From Calvatia gigantea (Eukaryota; Basidiomycota; Agaricomycetes; Agaricales; Lycoperdaceae), in assembly GCA_025093985.1 (NCBI GenBank), contig JACAAK010000007.1, forward strand, positions 372,001 to 436,000: 64,000 nucleotides of DNA, given 5' to 3'. The position numbers and the translations under genes were made by a program. Below the pieces are notes generated by a model. That model searched no databases and was not told the origin of the DNA. It was given only the letters and a program-made list of their open reading frames with translations. Below, piece after piece: positions 22,996 to 33,929 of the stretch; position 1 is the stretch's first letter, and each line of letters begins with the position of its first letter.

Positions 22996-24676
22996 CAGTG
23001 AACCTTCTCTAATTTTCCTTCACGTATTCCATCGCGTGAATCGTGTTCCTAACAGAAGGTCAAAATTTCTTTCAGCGAATGTATCGTCTCCTTGCCAAGG
23101 ACCGTCCGCAGGCAAGATCGATGCAGAAGCGTGATTATGCTTCGAACGGCTTCCTCTACCTGGTGGAGGAGCTGGAGCACAGACTCCTTTGTCACGCCGC
23201 CATATTTGGTACGGGAATTCCGTGAGGGATCACCCTGGTTCGCCAATGTTTTTTCCCAACAATGTTATAGACATCCTTGAAGCTCTACCGAGAGATTGTG
23301 GCAGTAGTTTGTTGGCTTGCCTGTGGAGGTTCTGTAAGGTTTCGCGCATCGGATTAGTGGTTACCTAGGGATGCTTGGTTTCCTGTGCCACCATCGTCAG
23401 TGTTCCTTCTCGAGCTTCCTGAGACATTTCAGCGAGGTAAGTTAGGTGAGCGAGGAAGGTCCCCTGCATCGAGCGGATGAATTGTTGAAGTTTCTCGTGG
23501 CGACCTACCCCAGATGCTGCCCTGAAACGTTCTCAAGCTGGATTAGCCCATCTTAGAAGGCCTTGACACTTCTCTGGAGCCCAAGAAGCCTTCACTTTAA
23601 GCCGACCTAAAAGGGAGGTTGTAGTAATCGGCGATATTATCAAACAACGGAGCTTACATCCATTTCCTCAGACTCGGATTCGTATTGTGATCGATAGTAA
23701 TCCTGGATGGTGGTGGTCTTTAGGACCACGCGGTGATGGGTAAATGCACCTTAACCCAACATAAACCATGTCTCACCTTCGAAAGATACATTTGATACCC
23801 TTGTTTAACGTCACTCCACCCTCTTCGAAGGGCATTTAGAGTCGTTTCATTTTGATATGCGGAAATTCCCTGGTGTCGCGTTACCCGTTCGATGTCGCAT
23901 AACCTGTCCTGGATGCCTCTCTACCACTGGCCCAAGCAATTATGGATATGCTCGAGATCTCGCTCAAGGGGCTTCAGGCGCACCAGCGCTTCCTTCAGCG
24001 TCACATGCTCTTGTTTGCGCTCTGAAGTCAAGTCGTCGCGAAACGTAAACACAAACCCCACCCGAACGGCATCAACTCACTTTCCACCTTTCTTGCAAAT
24101 ACATTTTCTGTCCCACAAGCAACAAGGCCAAGTAAAGGTAAAACAACTGGAAGAATTAGACCCGCTGGAGAAAAACCTCCGATGCCAGGTGTAGTATCCC
24201 TTGCCGCGTCTGCCGCCAATTCATACACCCATGATACCGTAGCACTGCGCGAGGCAGAGGTCTCGACATTTGCGAGTTGCTTGGCCATTCCAGCGGTCGC
24301 CTCCGGTACATGGTTACTGATCTATCTCTGGCAATAAGCACAAGGGAGTTTGCAGCGGGAAACGGTATGGTCACGGTCGCTATGTTGGAGCGGATCTCCT
24401 GGAATAGATCTTTGCATGCCTTGGCTCTTTCATGGGCAGTTGTGGCGATTATAAGAAGCCCTTGAAAGAAGTCTTTGATTTCTATCTCGTCCCCCTATCC
24501 GCGATTTCTGGGAATAGTACCAGGACTTCGTCTGCCAAAATAATCCCATCTTCACTTGTCTTCAGGCTGAGGTCTACGACATCGGCGTACTTGCGCCCCT
24601 GAAGCTGAACATGCCGGACGATACCGCCAAAGGCGGGTATATCACTATTCCCCAAGATAAGTCGACTAAAAGTCAA
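22996..24676 (-). pseudogene. Gene K copy 1, decayed and 5'-truncated
   Basis: Aligns along its length with the intact K3 (40089-41908). Recognisable pieces: GNSDIPAFGGIVRHVQLQGR (complement 24600-24650), the segment TKQ/AKQLANVETSASRSAT with the hydrophobic SPAGLILPVVLPLLGLVA (complement 24100-24290), the charged helix LKPLERDLEHIHNCLGQW (about 23930-23990) followed by an in-frame TAG, and the C-terminal exon to about 23010 where a one-base deletion brings in an early stop. The first exon of K3 (encoding MTVSDMSFPF...) is absent: at about 24680 the sequence switches to the decayed kinesin repeat. So the gene lost its 5' end at a rearrangement junction. Confidence 0.72.
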
Positions 24677-24689
24677 TACGTTAGTGCGT

Positions 24690-25460
24690 TACGCGACATG
24701 CCGGTGCAGACAGGCGTTGGGAGGTAATTGGCTCGATCAGGTCTCGTCCATCCTGTCCATAACACCGACCACGCCTCGCCAGAGTTAGGAGAAGTAGTGG
24801 TTCTGTAGGCAGTCTCCCATGCTTGGGGGTTGTCGACGCTTTGTTGGGCCAGGAAGGAGATGAAGACAAACATTGCCTTGAGAGCCACTAGTAGTCGGCT
24901 CCCAACTTCTCTTTCCACTTATTCTCTCTTCTTCCTTTGCAAATCTGAAAAAAAAATTCTGAAGGGCCCCCATATTGACGATTCCTTCCTTCTGGACAAA
25001 TTCTGAGATGAGCCGAGTTAGCGAAGGCATTAGAGGATAGGCAGTTAGGAATACGAACTTGTGTGCGCTCTTGATGTGTTTAATAAACTGTCAGGTACTC
25101 ATCCTCTCTGCAACCACACTAGGACCAGGATTGAAGTTGATTACGCTGATAAACGCCAGCATTCGTGAAAGTCGTTTGGGAAGGTCGGAAGATGTCGAGG
25201 CGGTTGAACAGGGTGACGAAGTTCGGGCCGGTGCAAATGGGCCTGCTTTCGGGAATACCTAGGCCATGCATGTGTCCTGGTTCCGTCGAAGTGTCAAAAA
25301 TTATATACTGCGTCCTGAGTTCAAAACGTTCAACATTCAGTGTGTTCACATGTTCAACCGTATAAAATCGGAAGCAACCCAAAACACATTTTGATCGCCG
25401 ATCCTTTGTTCCGCCGCAACCCGGATCAATTTGACGACATCAGAGCGTCTTCGTCCAGAG
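24690..25460 (-). pseudogene. Kinesin fragment copy a (motor core deleted)
   Basis: Degenerate copy of kinesin segments in parental order. Parent 16880-17080 (end of the motor, LQFAK region) matches 24960-25150 and is then joined at about 25160 directly to the parental N-terminal exon (18620-18731) and its upstream region (to about 25440). The stretch 24700-24930 is shared with copy d (44440-44700) but not with the intact gene. Many frame breaks; not coding. It lies where K1 lost its first exon. Confidence 0.7.
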
Positions 25461-25539
25461 GAAAAACTGCTTGTTTCTTAGGTACGAAAAAACGATTACT
25501 TTTAAGCAAGTTATTTTACCAACTTTGTTCCCCTCGATA

Positions 25540-26116
25540 TCTAATTCCCGACACCCTCATACCGCTCCAGATTCTTTAATAAATTCTTCCACTTCCCGCA
25601 ATGTCCCTCCACTCTTCGCCGCCCTCTCCGAGAATCGACTTCATTGCCCGGAACATAACAGCAACCACAAAGTCTGCGAATACTGGTGTTTCTCCCACGA
25701 AGAGCGGTCCAGAGCTCTTACTCAACCATCCATCCAATTCATTAAAATTCGCCTTAACCTTGGCCCAAGACGCTGTGTGCGCTTCCCCCACAGGGCCTAT
25801 TTCAGCAAACGGTTTCCAAAAAAGCTCGGAGTGTGTACGGATAAAAAATTCAGCGCTTGAGGAATTCAAGATCGCAGGAAGTCTTGACACCTCTGCTTGT
25901 GTCCGACTTGGAGGAACTCCAACGCTTTTCAAAATGTTTGCGATGTCGGGAAATTCAATGCGAACATTCTCGAAGGAAAGTTTCTTGAAGCTCAGGCCTC
26001 AGGAGATACCCGAAATTCATCAGTTTCTTCAATGCTAGTGGTTCTGGCGTTATTCTGCCTACCTAACCTTCCATGGATTTGGAGACCAGGTTGAAGGTTG
26101 TGCGGAGTGTGATCAT
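25540..26116 (-). pseudogene. GST-like pseudogene a(-), internally deleted
   Basis: Remnant of a fungal GST. Complement 25576-25932 reads GVPPSRTQAE and then jumps to LPAILNSSSAEFFIRT, SSGPLFVGETPVFADFVV and GEEWRDI: about 60 codons are missing between the thioredoxin-fold part and the helical domain. The first exon survives as a scrambled piece at about 26060-26116, where ATGATCACACTC is followed by a shortened sequence. Not functional. Confidence 0.75.
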
Positions 26117-26802
26117 GTTAATGATGGTCTAAGTGGGACCGTAGAGTGATTTGAAGGTTTGAAGTTGGGTGTTCCTTGGTCTTTGTGACTGCAGACCTGA
26201 CTCTCTCCTTATTATCGGTTTCCCGCATCCAGTGCACAACATGACCCACTGCATCATCGATCCTTTGTCACCTCGCCCCTAAACAGCGGCGTATTGTTCG
26301 GCACCCCTGCACACCATAGCCCTATAAATGTGAATGCAGGTTCAGCGCAAGGGATAGATCTCAGAAAGTAAGGAAGAAATCACAACCCGTGTCTCCCATA
26401 AGATAGCTACTGGGTGTTCGACGGGCCAAATCTTAACCCCTCCACCTCAATATTACCAGGCCCAAGGACGGAAAATGGTAAATGGGCATTCGTCATGTAG
26501 TTGGATATAAAGGCTTGTTCAGCAGAGCGACCAAGTTGCGGCATATGTGTTGTTGATGATTTTCCCCTTCAGAATTTGGGCTGACTGATCGCCAGAGAAT
26601 GCACTGTAAATTGGTTGAAGTATGAAGGGGTACAACAAATCCAAGTGAAGGGATTGGTCATACAATCAACACACGGGGTTGATTGTAATGTTACACAGTG
26701 CTTGCTAAGTCACTTGGTTGTCCAAAAAGTCTTTGTAGGACAATGGGTATTAAAAATATACTGGGTGCCCGGCATAGTACCAGTAACTCTTCTGAATATC
26801 GA

Positions 26803-27260
26803 CCATCATTATCACATTGTACGACATCCCTGCGAGGCCCCCAATCAGAACGTGGTCTCCGAATGTTTGGAAGGCGAGGTTGGTAATCAACGGCATTTGC
26901 AACCCAGAGCCCCTGAAATCTTGAACCCCCAAGCGCAGAATACTTCATCCGCATATGCTCAGAATGTTATGGGAAGCCGTTGGCTTAAGTAGGACTTGTT
27001 GGAGAGGCACACGCGGAGGCTTGGGCAGAGCTCAAGGCGAATTTTGGTAAGATGGATGGATGGTTGAGTAAGAGTTCCGGGCCATTTTTCATGGGAGAGT
27101 CACCTGTATTCGCAGATTTTGTGGTGGTTGGGCTATTCCATTGGATAAAGGTAGTTTTTGGGGAGAGTAGCCAGGAGTGGAAGGACGTCGAGGGATGACA
27201 TGATGGGAGGTGGAGGAATTTATTGAAGAACCTGGAACAGTATGCAGATGACGCAAATTA
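26803..27260 (+). pseudogene. GST-like pseudogene a(+), start lost and middle deleted
   Basis: Matches the intact GST at 54551-55352. The initiator is changed (ATCATTATCACATTG where the others have ATGATCACA). Exon 1 then runs to GTTTGGAAGGCGAG, and the following sequence skips about 100 codons before resuming at the equivalent of LSPQSAEYFIRTRS. A stop interrupts EPVG, and another replaces the glutamate of the WKDVE motif near 27195. The 3' flank (27260-27600) is shared with all GST(+) copies. Confidence 0.78.
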
Positions 27261-27509
27261 GGTCTAAGGCGAGGTAACAGGACGTGAGCTGATAGAGATA
27301 AGATCTTTTGTTCACAAGTGTGTCGTCATCGTGTTATTTAAAAAATATACATTTCCCATTTTAACAGCAGTCTGAATCATGTGCCATCTATGAGGCCGAA
27401 CTGGGAGGGGATACTCTGAACCTTGATCTCCGAAATGGTCCTATGGTCCCACAAGTGCCGACTCGTTTCCAGACATGCATGTTGTGACTGCTACTCTTCT
27501 AGGGAAAAC

Positions 27510-28190
27510 TACCCCAGAACTCCGTGAATCCCCCTATACTTCCTGTTAAGAAATATTCTCAAAATCCCACTGGCCGCGCTCATGCAGATAATAAATTGCT
27601 CCCAAAAGTCAAATTTTGCTAGGGATTTTATCGGAAGAAAAGGTATCAAGGAGGGAAGGTTGATATGCGCCATTGAAAGAGCATGGCTTAAGCTCACGGA
27701 TCCTATGTGGAGCAACTCATCAGTCTGAGCGCCTAACTGGATAATAACGAAGTACGTATGCATTCCCGGCGGGAACCAGTTGCATGATGCAGTCACAAGC
27801 TTCGAGAGAGCCTATATCGTCACCGTCCATCGTAACGTTGCATTTTACGCCGGTTGCCTCATCTTCAGTCTCGACGACTCTCCGAGTGCCCCTGGCGAGA
27901 AATGGGTTGCCGATGAATTATATTCGGTTTCCCTGTTTGAGGTTGTGGCACGGACCGAGGCCATGAAGTCAACGAGGCGATGGACGTGCTGGTGGGCCTT
28001 CATGAGCCCATAGCCGAGGTGTGAGTGTTGGCACAAGACGTGTTTCCGTCCCTCGAAGACTGGGTCGTATTTGTGTTCGCCGTTTTCTAAATGACTATCA
28101 GAAGCGAAAACAGGTTCGAACACGATCTGAGTCGAAGCGCTTCCAAGGTCAAGGGTAGCATACGTTGGCATATTAGGTGGTGTGTCGGCG
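27510..28190 (-). pseudogene. GDA1/CD39 nucleoside phosphatase fragment b
   Basis: Fragment of a guanosine-diphosphatase-like enzyme (Golgi GDPase family). Complement 27845-28171 reads YATLDLGSASTQIVFEP, the fourth apyrase-conserved region of the family, followed by GEHKYDPVFEGRKHVLCQHS, LGYGLMKAHQHVHRLVDFMA. The catalytic N-terminal half and the rest of the C-terminus are missing. The intact parent gene is not in the window. It is directly followed (higher coordinates) by a kinesin fragment in the same orientation, as in copies c, d and e. Confidence 0.8.
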
Positions 28191-28229
28191 CGGGTGTATT
28201 AAGGCAGTTGGCTGTGTCAGGCGAACACA

Positions 28230-29330
28230 TTTTGTTCATAACACCGGCCGCATCTTTGTCGGGGGATTGAAAGAAATGGTGGTTCTATCGATGATCTCGT
28301 AATGCTTGAGAGATTGAGGGATATCGTTGTCTCGCGAACCAGGAAGGAAGCGAAGGCTAGTAACTGCTTTGAGCGCTGTTGATGGTCCGTTTGCAACTTC
28401 ACGCGGCTCCTTTGTGACAGCCTCCAGCTCCTTGATCGCCTTATTTTGTTCCGCGACCAGCTTGCCCTTTTCGTGTTCTGGTGCACTCACGTCAATCTGC
28501 CACCAATGAGTTGTGCCTCGAGCAACGGGATTTTACTCGCTTATGAATCAAGGCGCGGATGTATAATGGGGAGCCCTTGCCGAAGTTGGGACAATAGCAC
28601 GACGTTTTCGCCAACAGATCTTGAAGCAAGGGTGATCTTGGTGAGCAGACGGATACGATGGCCGAGGTCACGCATCGTTTTAAATTCGTCGAGTTTCTAG
28701 GAAATATTTGCGAGTCAGATGAAGCACAATATGAAAACGTAGAACGGACCTGATGAGTAGAAAGGTGACAAGCTTGGGCCGGTACTTCAGCCTCACGGCC
28801 AACAAATCATTGCCAGAGATCGTCAGTTTCTTCCGTCGAGACGGGTCTTGGCATCGACGGCTTCTTTCTTCTGGGCATAGGGCTCTGAGTTGAACCGGGT
28901 TAGCGAAGGTGACGAGGTACAGACACTTGAGAGTACGGACTTACGTGTTCTTGATGTGTTTAACTAACTGTCAGGTACTCATGCTTTCCGAAACCGTGCC
29001 AGGAGACCGGAGTTAGGATTGAAGGGGTAGATAACGCTGACAAGCGTCATCGTTCGAGAAAGTCGATTGGGAAGGTCGGAAGATGTCGAGGCGGCGGATC
29101 CGGACGGTGAAATTCGTGTTAATGCAAACGCGCCTGCTTTGGAGGGTATCACGATTCGAGGCCATGCCTATGTCCTGGTTCTGGAACTGTTGAGTGGGAT
29201 TCCCTGCGCCCCGAGTGCAGCCATGCTCGACCGTGCGAAGTGGGAGACGCGACTCGCGTATGTGACCACAATTTGGTCGCCAAGCCGTTGTTCCGTTGCA
29301 GCTTAGATCATTTTGACAACGTTCAACGCG
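28230..29330 (-). pseudogene. Kinesin fragment copy b (motor core deleted)
   Basis: Contains, in parental order, the coiled-coil segment (EKGKLVAEQNKAIKELE at complement 28400-28480, parent EKDRLVADQNKTIKELE), the region around parent 16690-16911 (28640-28890), the end of the motor (28950-29045), and then, joined at 29051, the N-terminal exon start and upstream region (to 29330). The same junction is found in copies a, c, d, e and f. Stops and indels throughout. Confidence 0.78.
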
Positions 29331-29812
29331 TATTTTTTTGCAAAGCGGTGTTGTGCGTTCGAGTGATAAGCCGCACAAGCCACGTCCCAGACTGCCAATG
29401 ATGTGAATGGCTGGTCATTTGTTTGTAGCGAGATATAGATGCAGATAAGAAACAAAAACAAAAAGAAAGAGAACGTGTCATGTGACGGAAATAGAATCTT
29501 GAGATCTGAGACACAGCAATCCAAGTACGTCCTCCATCTCACTCCCATTTCCCTTCATCGCATCCTCTTGCCTTCGAATCCGCTTGCGCTAGCTTCTTAC
29601 ATACCCGAAAGTCTTTTTAATTATCCATTTCACTCTCATTAATTTCAATACCCAGAATCACGCACAGGCAAGCGAAACATGTTTTCCGGATAGGCCTAGA
29701 ACACCTCTTCTCAGTCAACAGGTCTCGTACCCCCTCTGTATTCCTCTCTACTTCTAGACTAATATACATCATATCTGGTTACTTTCCGGACGAGAACGCA
29801 CTTACTATGTCA
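29331..29812. other. Spacer between kinesin fragment b and G2
   Basis: No gene is visible. This is where the kinesin upstream sequence ends and the 3' flank of G2 begins. Confidence 0.4.
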
Positions 29813-31193
29813 TCATCGAATACACCCACAACTGATGATGCATAGCAACTTGGCTCCTATTTTGGTTCCTACGCTTCCTCCCCCACCTTGGGACTCTCGT
29901 TCCCCTGGTTCTTGCCCGCCCTCTACCACTAATCCTCCCCCTCCCGTGGCTTGAGGCTCCTGAACTTGTGTCTCCACTCCTTGCCCTCCCGCGCCTTGGG
30001 ACTCTCGTTCCCCTGGTTCTTGCCCCTGTCCACCTTGAAGTCCTTGCGTCCCGGGCCCTTTTTGCCCCTCTGTGTCTTGTTTTCGTTCCATTTCCTGCGG
30101 CTGGCCTCCCGCTGGTCCTTATTCCGCCCTTAGTTCATATGAATAACACACTCACAAGCGCCAGACGTACCATTACTCCTGGCCTCATTGTCCGGCTCCC
30201 CCATGACAACACCGTGCCCGCGTGCCTGTTGGTCGTCAGGTGCCTTATTTACCTGTAGCAAGTGGAAGATCCAGTATGGGTCACCCACAACAGATACACA
30301 TACCCGTGATCCATATTCGGAACAGCGACTTGAAAGCCTCTCCCAAACACCCCCAATCCGCTTCAGCCGGATACTATTTTCGCTGTTCTGTAGCACCCCC
30401 AACGATTCCTGGACGCCCTTGATATCCACCATTACATCCTGCCACCAATCGACCAGTTTATCCAGCACAGTCCTTTCTGGCTCAGTATCGCCATCTCCCT
30501 TCTCACCCAACGCTTCGTCACCCGCCATCCCCCCCAGCATTTCCCTGAGTGACTTCAGCAGTTCTATGAAGGGCTCTGAGATGCGCTAATATCTTGTCTG
30601 TAAAAAAGATAACATACCGTCGTTGGCCGATACGGCTGATGTATCTCTGGCCGTCCCTGGACCTCCTGATTGTTGGAATTCGCTGCATCGTCTTTTTAAC
30701 TTGAGAGACAAATGAACATGAGTTTAAGGACGCTGCTACAATCATATCTCACCTCTAAAGCCCAACCCCGGATTTCCCGAAACGCTTTGAAAACCTCGGA
30801 TGCTGCGGTGTGTGATTCCTGAGCAATTTCTTTCATCCTCTCGACATAATCCCCTGGTCCGTCCTTGTCCTGTTTCTCCCGCTGGCACACATTGAGAGCA
30901 ACTTCAGCGCTCTCCCCGACAACAGTTTTGAGCTTCTGAACGAGGTCCCTTGCATCATTGTATAATTTTGCTAATTCAGAATCGTGAGGAACTCTGCGCA
31001 GGAAAAAAGGTGATTCAACTGATCATTAGTCCAAGTTTGACTGGCTACTCACAGGTTTTTTTCGTGTGTTTTTTCAGGGTTTGCGACTCGATTCGCACTT
31101 TCTTCAGCGCTACTTAGGAAATTATTGAGCATTCGGAAAAGCTCCTCCAACTCCTAAGGCGCCTTCCTCTGCTTTTGAATCTGTGCTTGGCAT
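29813..31193 (-). CDS. Gene G copy 2, nearly intact; unrecognised helical protein with Gly/Gln-rich tail
   Basis: Six exons keep frame: complement of 31053-31132 (from an internal ATG), 30753-30993, 30618-30699, 30304-30575, 30171-30252 and 29813-30111, giving about 351 residues. I do not recognise the family. Order: a short helix (MLNNFLSSAEESANRV), a long helical exon with KLYNDARDLVQKLKTVVGES and VFKAFREIRGWALE, a Ser/Gly linker, a second helical exon (FIELLKSLREMLGGM; LDKLVDWWQDVMVDIKGVQ), VNKAPDDQ as in G1/G3, and a low-complexity tail with a repeated GQEPGERESQG. An upstream ATG at 31193 starts MPSTDSKAEEGAL, resembling G3's start, but is one base out of frame; this may be a real lesion or a sequencing error. 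Intron 4 (42 bp) is short. No membrane segment is evident. Confidence 0.65.
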
Positions 31194-31440
31194 ATCCTCG
31201 TTTGCGAGAGAAAATTATGGCTGTCAACTCGAAGGAAAGTGGAATGAAGCCAGGCAGCAGGGAATACCTGATGTTATATGTACGAGTAGTAGGTTCCTCA
31301 CTAACTTCAAAGTACGATTTTGACGGACTATCCTCGCCTCCGAGCGGCTAGCCTAAGTGTCATATTCGGCTGTGCCGTGAGAGTTCAAGATTCCTACTAA
31401 ACTTACCATATTCCCAGATTACGGTGGTATGTGGTGCTGG
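31194..31440. promoter_or_regulatory. Upstream region of G2
   Basis: Resembles the G1 and G3 upstream regions near their starts (AATGAAGCCA, GGATCCTCA-type words). In this copy the matching divergent H gene is more than 1 kb away because other sequence separates them. Confidence 0.3.
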
Positions 31441-31509
31441 TAACAGCTCGAGCGCTCAACTTTACATGGGCAGATTTTACCCATATAAGGCTAAGCGCTC
31501 GAGCTGTTA
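31441..31509. repeat. 69-bp imperfect palindrome with 16-bp perfect arms (MITE-like)
   Basis: The arms TAACAGCTCGAGCGCT (31441-31456) and AGCGCTCGAGCTGTTA (31494-31509) are exact reverse complements, and the interior (CATGGGCAGATTTTACCCATA) is itself nearly palindromic. The ends fall on TA dinucleotides, as expected for a small Tc1/mariner-type derivative, but I have no second full copy. The palindrome inside the G1 insertion (19770-19790) shares the ACAGCTCGA core. Confidence 0.6.
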
Positions 31510-32439
31510 ACAACAGGGCCGCCGGACCCGGCCCAACATCTCAGTTAATCACATGACCTTAATGTCCCAGTTCTGCCCCTGGATGTTGCCGTGGTGAACC
31601 AAAGTGAACCAAAGTGACACTTGGTTGTGACTCCGTGTGAACTCAAAGTCTTATCAAAGTGTCCTGGCATCAGCCAGCAATATCCGACTACTGTCACCGA
31701 TCACCTCTTTCAAACCCAATCGGGTGTTTAAAACTATGATTTACGAAGGCTACACTCAGTCAATGCCCTTCATAATTTTTTGTAGCATGTACCTAGTATG
31801 TCTCCATAAAGCTATCCAGCCAGCTTTGTGCTCCGGGACAGGAGTGGGATAGAAAACGCAAAAAACATGGTTTATCGAGGTGAAATTGCCATCAAATTTG
31901 AGATCAAACCCCAGATCTAGAGGGATCTGTTAGACTGTTCAGCACGAAAAGTGCACCCGCCATTCCAGACCTTGTGTGCTATAGATTGTAAAGATATGGG
32001 ATTGTGAAACAGAGTGGGTGGGGTGGTATTTGAGATTTACTGTCTTACCCTCTCTGGGCGTGACAAAGGATGACATAGGGGTTCAAACTCCGCTGGATTG
32101 ATGGGTATCTATGCGCTCTGGAGAAGTGAGCCCGACACGCAAAATCTGATCCAAAAGAATCAAAACTTCTGTGACACCCGTGACACAGGGTTTTGAAACA
32201 CCCGATATTTCGACTCTCCCTTGAAAACTCTCAGATACTGGAACATGGACACATGGTAAAATAGTGAAAAAATAGTATTTGAGTAGCCAAGATAGCAGTC
32301 AAGCTACAGTTAAATTTTTATTGTCATAGGTTTATCTGGGGAAGAGGAAACCGCTCGCGACCGTAAAATTTTGAAACACTCCATCAACGACAGTAATAGG
32401 ATCTGTCCATTGGTCTGAGCCGTGACCTCATTAAGTACA
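31510..32439. other. Non-coding stretch between G2 and H2
   Basis: No gene is visible. Some phrases (GGGTTTTGAAACACCC, GGTTCAAACTCCG) resemble words in the G1 insertion (GGGTTTCAAACTGG near 19905), so part of this may be old mobile DNA that separated G2 from H2. Confidence 0.35.
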
Positions 32440-33310
32440 CGAAGTTTAACCGAACCGATGTATAGTTTGACATCAATTCGATCCGACAGCAACACTAGTT
32501 CTGGGTGAGCATTCGTAATTAGGCCTGAGGCCTGAGCAATGGATGCCATTCTCACTGATATCACTAAAGAGAGCCCGCCCGACGAAAACTTTATAGACAA
32601 CCTCACCAAGTGTTGTGGGGGGGTTTTCAATTACCTACAGCACCTATCTAAATTGTCCCCTGGCGGATGTCGCGACACTCAATTTGTTCAATATGCAATG
32701 TTGATATTCCTGCAGTGTGACAAAATACAGCTTGATAAGGAAAAGGTGCGTATGGGGCTCGAGGACGAATGTCGAGCACGAACCGTGTTATAAATTCGAC
32801 TCGCTAGGTCTTGGCTTTGTAACACCCCCGAAGCTCAAGCCTGCTGTGCCGTTACTTGGAGGCGCCGCTACGATTTTCGCAGGAACTGGTGGAGCATTAA
32901 AGAAGTCTAATGGTGTTCTATCCCAAGAGAGGTTTTGGGCGACAAGGAGATCTGGCGCCCGTTTTTGTCCGCCGTTCTGCTCGTCATTCCACCCATCATT
33001 CTGCCTGTCATGTACTGATATCTGTCATTCGTCGTGCTCCTTTCTGGGCTCAAAATTAATATTCTGAGCGCTGGTCATCAAACTTGGATAAAGTGTTAGT
33101 TTCTGGGAGTGATGCCTCTTAACTTCCGGACTCACGAAGGAGTTTCCTTGACAGATGCTAAGTTTTAGGGGTTCAACCCAGCGTAATTGACGTAATTCAC
33201 AAATGAATGTTGTCCTTTTCCAGTTTCGCTTCAGCAAATCGGGCGCCAACATGTGCTTGTGGCGATAGAACCAGAAGCACCTGCCAAGACACAAATGTGA
33301 CGCCGCCTGG
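32440..33310 (+). pseudogene. Chimera: gene H 5' part fused to an inverted kinesin tail and 3' flank
   Basis: 32455-32720 is the start of gene H: the first exon with its ATG changed to TTG (TTGACATCAATTCG), the donor GGGTGAGCA, then exon 2 (NFIDNLTKCCGGV, aligning with SFINDLARWCATGV) up to LIFLQCDKI. At about 32735 it passes into the kinesin coiled-coil and tail read on the + strand: KEKVRMGLEDECRA, KFDSLGLGFVTPPKLKP, GGAATIFA, then GTGGALKKSNGV after a deletion, and on through a copy of the kinesin 3' flank to about 33310. The intact kinesin is on the - strand, so this piece is inverted. A stop separates the two parts (after RARTVL), so no full fusion protein is encoded. Confidence 0.8.
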
Positions 33311-33529
33311 GACCAATCAGGGCTGGTACCCATCACAGAAGATACCTAGGTTTTTATGCAAACGTCAAAATCATGGGACACCTTGAGATACATCCGTTTT
33401 ATTATAGATGTGGAATATATCAATAAATCAAGGTGGATGGCAAACTTGGGAACCCGATGAAGAAACAATAAGCAGTCCCGACTATGCAGTAAATCTATCT
33501 TTCGTCTCGCAGGAAATAACCGATGTCTG

Positions 33530-33912
33530 TCACAACCCAATACTCGGGGAAGAATTGGCACAGTAATCGGTGCTAGCTGCCACTGGGATAGGATTGGTGG
33601 ACTGACCGGATCCAATCCCTGCACCGGAAGCCGATTCCGGTTCCATTTCCAGATCCTTTCCAAAATCGGTGCAAGGCAGAGTCCACTGCTGATTCAAAGT
33701 CGGGACCGGTTTAGGATTGAGCAGCCCATGAGCAGGCAAGGGAATGGGACACTCCGAATTGATGGCAAAAACATCGTAGTAGAAATGCGCAAGAAACAAA
33801 ATTCATGCAGGGGATACAAGTGATTAGGTACTCTGAGCCAAGATGCCAAAACCCCCCGAGGAACCATACCAGATACGCGCAAATTGCCTGAGTGCCCCAC
33901 TCCCGCACCCAC
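33530..33912 (-). other. Possible coding remnant, not recognised
   Basis: Complement 33530-33799 stays open for 89 codons with plausible protein character (AHFYYDVFAINSECPIPLPA, then an acidic, Gly/Ser-rich end). It directly follows the GDA1 C-terminal remnant on the same strand. It could be the end of another gene carried along with the GDA1 fragment, or chance. Confidence 0.25.
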
Positions 33913-33929
33913 TCCTGGGCAACTCTGTC

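Noticed and set aside
24690..25460. Kinesin fragments as separate small kinesins
   Set aside because: All lack the P-loop and both switch regions, and have stops and frame changes; they are copies of one deleted pseudogene.
27510..28190. A working GDA1 nucleoside phosphatase
   Set aside because: Only the fourth conserved region and following part are present, with frame breaks; the N-terminal catalytic regions are absent in all copies.
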